6,021 nucleotides of DNA from the NCBI GenBank assembly GCA_013289195.1, contig JABDAI010000061.1, positions 1 to 6,021 on the forward strand, written 5' to 3'. Source of the DNA: Verrucomicrobiota bacterium (GTDB lineage: Bacteria; Verrucomicrobiota; Verrucomicrobiae; Opitutales; CG1-02-43-26). The notes beneath the pieces are model-generated. The model worked only from the letters and a program-made list of their open reading frames with translations. It made no database searches and was not told the origin of the DNA. Positions 3,059-6,021 of this stretch are shown in pieces (position 1 is the first letter of the stretch; every line of letters starts with the position of its first letter). The translations under genes were made by a program, and so were the position numbers.

Positions 3059-6021
3059 GAAAACGTATCAAATTCTGAACCTATTGTAATATCAACACAA
3101 CCTAAAGGTGTAACAGTCAATGGCAAAACAGACCCATCTGATCTAACTCAATTTGCACTCGAAGTATCTGATAATAAGGAAATTAGATACGACACAACAA
3201 CACTTAATCTTACACCTAACTCACCAAAGATACATTTGGTTAAGATCGGTAACGATGGAACCAAGAATATTATTCCTAACGGCACTATCAACCATATACA
3301 AACGCAGGGCGAATCTACAATTGAAGATGGTGCTTATTTAATCACTTTAGAATATATAAATTCTTATGGTTTTAATCCGAACCTAACTATTGAGATTAAA
3401 AATGTTGAGAATAAGTTCAAAAATGAATTTTTAGCAAAAACGGAACCCGTTTATATCTCATCAAAAACTGGAGTATTCACAATCAATGGAAAACCTACAG
3501 AATTTAAAATCAAAATCCTTGGTAATAAAAATCCAGCCACAGAAAGTAATATCCCAGAAAAAATTGGTGACTATGAATTCCAAGGATATAATAATCGAAG
3601 CGACACATTGCTCACTTCAGGACAAATACATTTAATCCAAATAGGCTCTAATAATGAAGAAATTATGGTTCCTAACCTTACTTCCAACAAAGTACGGACA
3701 ATTGGAACACAAACAATCGGGAAGGAGAATGCTCCTTATAAAATGACTCTGAGATATTCTTATGATAACGGATCATACTTCGTTAATCTTGAAAACGTTA
3801 TAATCAATCCTAAAATAAACGAAGTATTTCTTCAAAAAAATACACCTATTTACATATCTGATCAGCCCAGCCAAATAACAGCAAATGGAAAAATGGAGGG
3901 GGATCAACCGAAATTTAGGCTTAAACTCCTGGGGAATCAAAATTCCATTATACAAAACGAAGTTTCAGCAACCCAAGATGGAAAGCAATTTCAAGGATAT
4001 ATCAATAATGATAGCAAAGATTTGATCTCAGGAAAGCTACATCTTTTTCAAGTCGGACCCACTAATGAAGAAACAGAAGTACAACTCCCTTCTAATATTA
4101 ATTTAAACAAAGTCCTTTCATCTGGAAAAGAAACAATTGATGTAGAGCCCTATTATAAAGTCACACTCACCTCCAAGCCAGAAACCAAAAACATAGGTGC
4201 TTGGTGGACATCTAAAATTATTTCCTATTTATTAATAGATGTTAAAGCTGAAATAGATTTAGCAAAAAAACAAAAGTTGGATGAAGAAGAGAGTTTGAAA
4301 AAAAATCGAAGTGCTTATTTAGACTTGGCTAAAAATTTGCAACAAAAGATTGATCAATTAAAAGTAGAATCTAAGAATATAACGACAAACTACATTCCAG
4401 AAACTTCAAATAAAATAAAAGCTATTAATGAAGATATTATTTCTCTAGAATCCAATATATCTAATTTAGTTATTCTTATTCCAGGAATTAATAGCAATGA
4501 AAGTTTCATAAGTACTAAGCAGCAATTAGAAAAATATGATGCTTCTATTAAAAAGATTCAATCCGAATTGCATACTATACAATATGAAGAAAACTACTCA
4601 TCAACAGAGCACACGAAACCAGTTTTAAGTAAACTTGCAGATACACTCATTACAGAAATTCAAAATGATTTAAGTAATCAATTCCCTAAGAAGACTGATT
4701 CAACTCTTACAAGCGATGCAAGTAATCTTGAAAAAGATTTAAGGAATCTGATGAATCACATTCAAGGATTAAAAACAGCTATTACCAATTCTTCAGAACC
4801 AACAGAAAGTGATTTGAAACAATTTAAAAAAGAACTCTCGGATGCAAATGATGAATTAAGTAAACTTCAATTAAAGTTAAATAATTTAAGAACAAACTCG
4901 GATTTAATTAAAGAAGTTCTTATGAAACAAGCTAACGCTCTCATCTATCAAATAGACAATGATCTTCAACTTAAGATCTCCAAAGATCTTCAATTCGCTA
5001 GCTCTGCTTTAGCAGTTAAGAAAGATTCTTTTGATAAAAAATTAGGACAGCTTCGTCTCGATCTTGAAAATGCTATCAAAACTATTGATACTTCTTCTGA
5101 CTTGCCAGGCGTCAAAGCGACTCTTAGCCATGCTAAAAACCAAGTCGATGAACTTAAAAAGTCTATTGAAAGCTTCCTTCGAGAAAATAAAGCACAATTT
5201 GATATTGTTGCCAGCGACAATGTAAAGACTTTAAATCCTATCGCAGATACCTTAATTAAGACTCTTCAAAAGGATATCATCAATAAACTTCCTACCATTA
5301 CGGATCCTGCTTTAGAAACTAAGAAAACGGATCTACTTAACCAAGCGCAGGCATTACTTGCGGATGTTCAAAAGATCCAAACTTCTATTAAGGCTCCAGG
5401 CATTACTCAAACGATCTTCGATCAGATTAAAGACGAATTATCTAAGAGAATGACTGTCTTAGCTCAGATTACTGAAACCCTAGACGCTCTCGTTAACGAA
5501 AATACGGTTACTAGAGATTCTAGAAGTGCCTTAAAACAGCAAGCGAATGCTCTCATTCAAACTATTGACACAGATCCTCAACTTAAGATCTCACAAGAGC
5601 TGGAACTCGCTAACTCCGCTCTACTTGTTAAGAGAGATTCTCTTGTTAAAAAATTAGGACAGCTTCGTCTCGATCTTGAAAATGCTATCAAAACTATCGA
5701 TACTTCTTCTGACTTGCCAGGCGTCAAAGCGACTCTTAGCCATGCTAAAAACCAAGTCGATGAACTTAAAAAGTCTATTGAAAGCTTCCTTCGAGAAAAT
5801 AAAGCACAATTTGATATTGTTGCCAGCGACAATGTAAAGACTTTAAATCCTATCGCAGATACCTTAATTAAGACTCTTCAAAAGGATATCATCAATAAAC
5901 TTTCTGCTGTTACGGATCCTGCTTTAGAAACTAGGAAAGCAGATCTATTGAACCAAGCGCAGGCACTACTTGCGGATGTTCAAAAGATCCAAACTTCTAT
6001 CAAGGCTTCAGGCATTACTCA
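2981..6021 (+). CDS. Large exported repeat protein: signal peptide, three beta domains, helical tandem array (3'-truncated)
   Basis: The frame is open from the ATG at 2981 to the window edge, at least 1013 codons, with no stop. I do not recognise the family. Residues 1-26 form a Sec signal peptide (MNYKKSF, then a hydrophobic core). Residues 34 to about 400 hold three related beta-rich units. A short amphipathic stretch with a Trp pair (W408, W409) leads into a Lys/Glu linker. From about 444 onward the protein is alpha-helical and built of repeats with a period of about 204 residues. The ATG is the first after an in-frame TAA at 2918-2920 and is followed at once by the signal peptide, so the start is secure despite the lack of a Shine-Dalgarno sequence. 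The design suggests a surface or periplasmic stalk, adhesin or scaffold. No LPXTG, autotransporter or lipoprotein signature is visible in the part seen; the C terminus, which would show the anchor, lies outside. Confidence 0.9.
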   Translation, partial: MNYKKSFFLILVTLFANVGLHNIIYGENVSNSEPIVISTQPKGVTVNGKTDPSDLTQFALEVSDNKEIRYDTTTLNLTPNSPKIHLVKIGNDGTKNIIPNGTINHIQTQGESTIEDGAYLITLEYINSYGFNPNLTIEIKNVENKFKNEFLAKTEPVYISSKTGVFTINGKPTEFKIKILGNKNPATESNIPEKIGDYEFQGYNNRSDTLLTSGQIHLIQIGSNNEEIMVPNLTSNKVRTIGTQTIGKENAPYKMTLRYSYDNGSYFVNLENVIINPKINEVFLQKNTPIYISDQPSQITANGKMEGDQPKFRLKLLGNQNSIIQNEVSATQDGKQFQGYINNDSKDLISGKLHLFQVGPTNEETEVQLPSNINLNKVLSSGKETIDVEPYYKVTLTSKPETKNIGAWWTSKIISYLLIDVKAEIDLAKKQKLDEEESLKKNRSAYLDLAKNLQQKIDQLKVESKNITTNYIPETSNKIKAINEDIISLESNISNLVILIPGINSNESFISTKQQLEKYDASIKKIQSELHTIQYEENYSSTEHTKPVLSKLADTLITEIQNDLSNQFPKKTDSTLTSDASNLEKDLRNLMNHIQGLKTAITNSSEPTESDLKQFKKELSDANDELSKLQLKLNNLRTNSDLIKEVLMKQANALIYQIDNDLQLKISKDLQFASSALAVKKDSFDKKLGQLRLDLENAIKTIDTSSDLPGVKATLSHAKNQVDELKKSIESFLRENKAQFDIVASDNVKTLNPIADTLIKTLQKDIINKLPTITDPALETKKTDLLNQAQALLADVQKIQTSIKAPGITQTIFDQIKDELSKRMTVLAQITETLDALVNENTVTRDSRSALKQQANALIQTIDTDPQLKISQELELANSALLVKRDSLVKKLGQLRLDLENAIKTIDTSSDLPGVKATLSHAKNQVDELKKSIESFLRENKAQFDIVASDNVKTLNPIADTLIKTLQKDIINKLSAVTDPALETRKADLLNQAQALLADVQKIQTSIKASGIT
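3080..4180 (+). repeat. Three divergent beta-domain units in the large protein
   Basis: The units begin at residues 34, 156 and 289, each with P-[IV]-x-I-S, followed 10-13 residues later by NGK (47-49, 169-171, 302-304). Each then has an [IL]HL-[VIF]-[QK]-[IV]-G strand (84-90, 216-222, 353-359). Units two and three also share FKIKILGNKN/FRLKLLGNQN, FQGY and an NEE triplet after the HL strand. Unit one is the most divergent. Strand-rich composition and length suggest an immunoglobulin-like or similar beta-sandwich fold; that fold is inferred. The DNA has diverged too far to show as a nucleotide repeat. Confidence 0.65.
4310..4909 (+). repeat. Degenerate first copy of the helical repeat
   Basis: Residues about 444-643 align with the later copies at an offset of 199-202 residues. 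The clearest match is LADTLITEIQNDL (552-564) against IADTLIKTLQKDI (754-766), followed in both by a TD-x-x-L stretch and by LKTAI or IQTSI endings. SAYLDLAKNLQQKID (444-458) matches the SALKQQANALIQTID start of the third copy. Protein similarity is modest and the DNA no longer looks repeated. Confidence 0.55.
4910..6021 (+). repeat. Tandem 612-base (204-residue) coding repeat, two copies, second cut by the edge
   Basis: Copy one (about 4910-5521) and copy two (5522 to the edge) are in frame with a period of exactly 612 bases. Block 5035-5290 equals 5647-5902 over 256 bases except one synonymous change (ATT to ATC, Ile). Outside that block the copies drift, for example LPTITD against LSAVTD and SIKAPG against SIKASG. 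The first 40 residues of each copy are clearly related but differ more. Each copy seems built of three helical sub-units of about 65-71 residues. The array may continue beyond the window. Confidence 0.92.

Noticed and set aside
3153..3341. Plus-strand open frame of 62 codons
   Set aside because: It is out of frame inside the beta-domain region of the large gene, which is continuous here. Its product shows no domain.
3773..3955. Minus-strand open frame of 60 codons
   Set aside because: It is antisense to the second and third beta units of the large gene and has no start context or recognisable sequence.
4201..4263. Possible second membrane segment in the large protein around the Trp pair
   Set aside because: Residues 408-427 include Lys412, Asp420 and Lys422, so no uncharged run is long enough to span a membrane; it reads better as an amphipathic helix.
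4990..5832. Two near-identical minus-strand open frames (4990-5220 and 5578-5832) that look like a duplicated small gene
   Set aside because: They lie antisense inside the two copies of the 612-base repeat of the large plus-strand gene. Their likeness follows from the DNA repeat, and the plus frame has signal peptide, heptads and continuity across 3 kb.

Overview
The window suggests an AT-rich, Gram-negative-type bacterium that probably lives with a eukaryotic host. Two compact housekeeping genes of bacterial type, ispF and ndk, sit at the left end. The right half holds two large genes of unrecognised family, each with its own promoter-like sequence. The nucleoside diphosphate kinase looks to me, from memory, most like those of the PVC superphylum (Verrucomicrobiota in particular). 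That placement is tentative. None of the four full starts has a visible Shine-Dalgarno sequence.

Layout. Bases 1-86 may hold the last codons of an upstream gene, possibly ispD, overlapping the start of ispF. ispF (73-558, +) encodes the MECDP synthase of the MEP isoprenoid pathway. ndk (578-997, -) faces it convergently with a 19-base gap. An AT-rich noncoding stretch (998-1380) carries a weak candidate ndk promoter on the minus strand and a good sigma70-type promoter (1305-1333) for the next gene.

The gene at 1381-2766 (+) encodes a 461-residue protein with unusually eukaryote-like layout: a disordered Ser/Asp/Pro-rich N-terminal region, a textbook bipartite nuclear localisation signal, a long coiled coil and one membrane segment close to the C terminus. 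It has no N-terminal signal peptide. It is the strongest candidate here for a secreted effector acting in the host nucleus or nuclear membrane.

After a second clear promoter (2927-2955), a very large gene starts at 2981 (+) and runs off the right edge still open (at least 1013 residues). It encodes a Sec signal peptide, three related beta-type domains of about 120-130 residues, and a helical tandem array with a period of about 204 residues. One array copy is old and degenerate. The next two share a 256-base block that differs at a single base, so the array has recently been duplicated or homogenised. It looks like an exported surface or periplasmic stalk protein or adhesin.

No tRNA, rRNA, CRISPR, insertion sequence or phage gene was seen.
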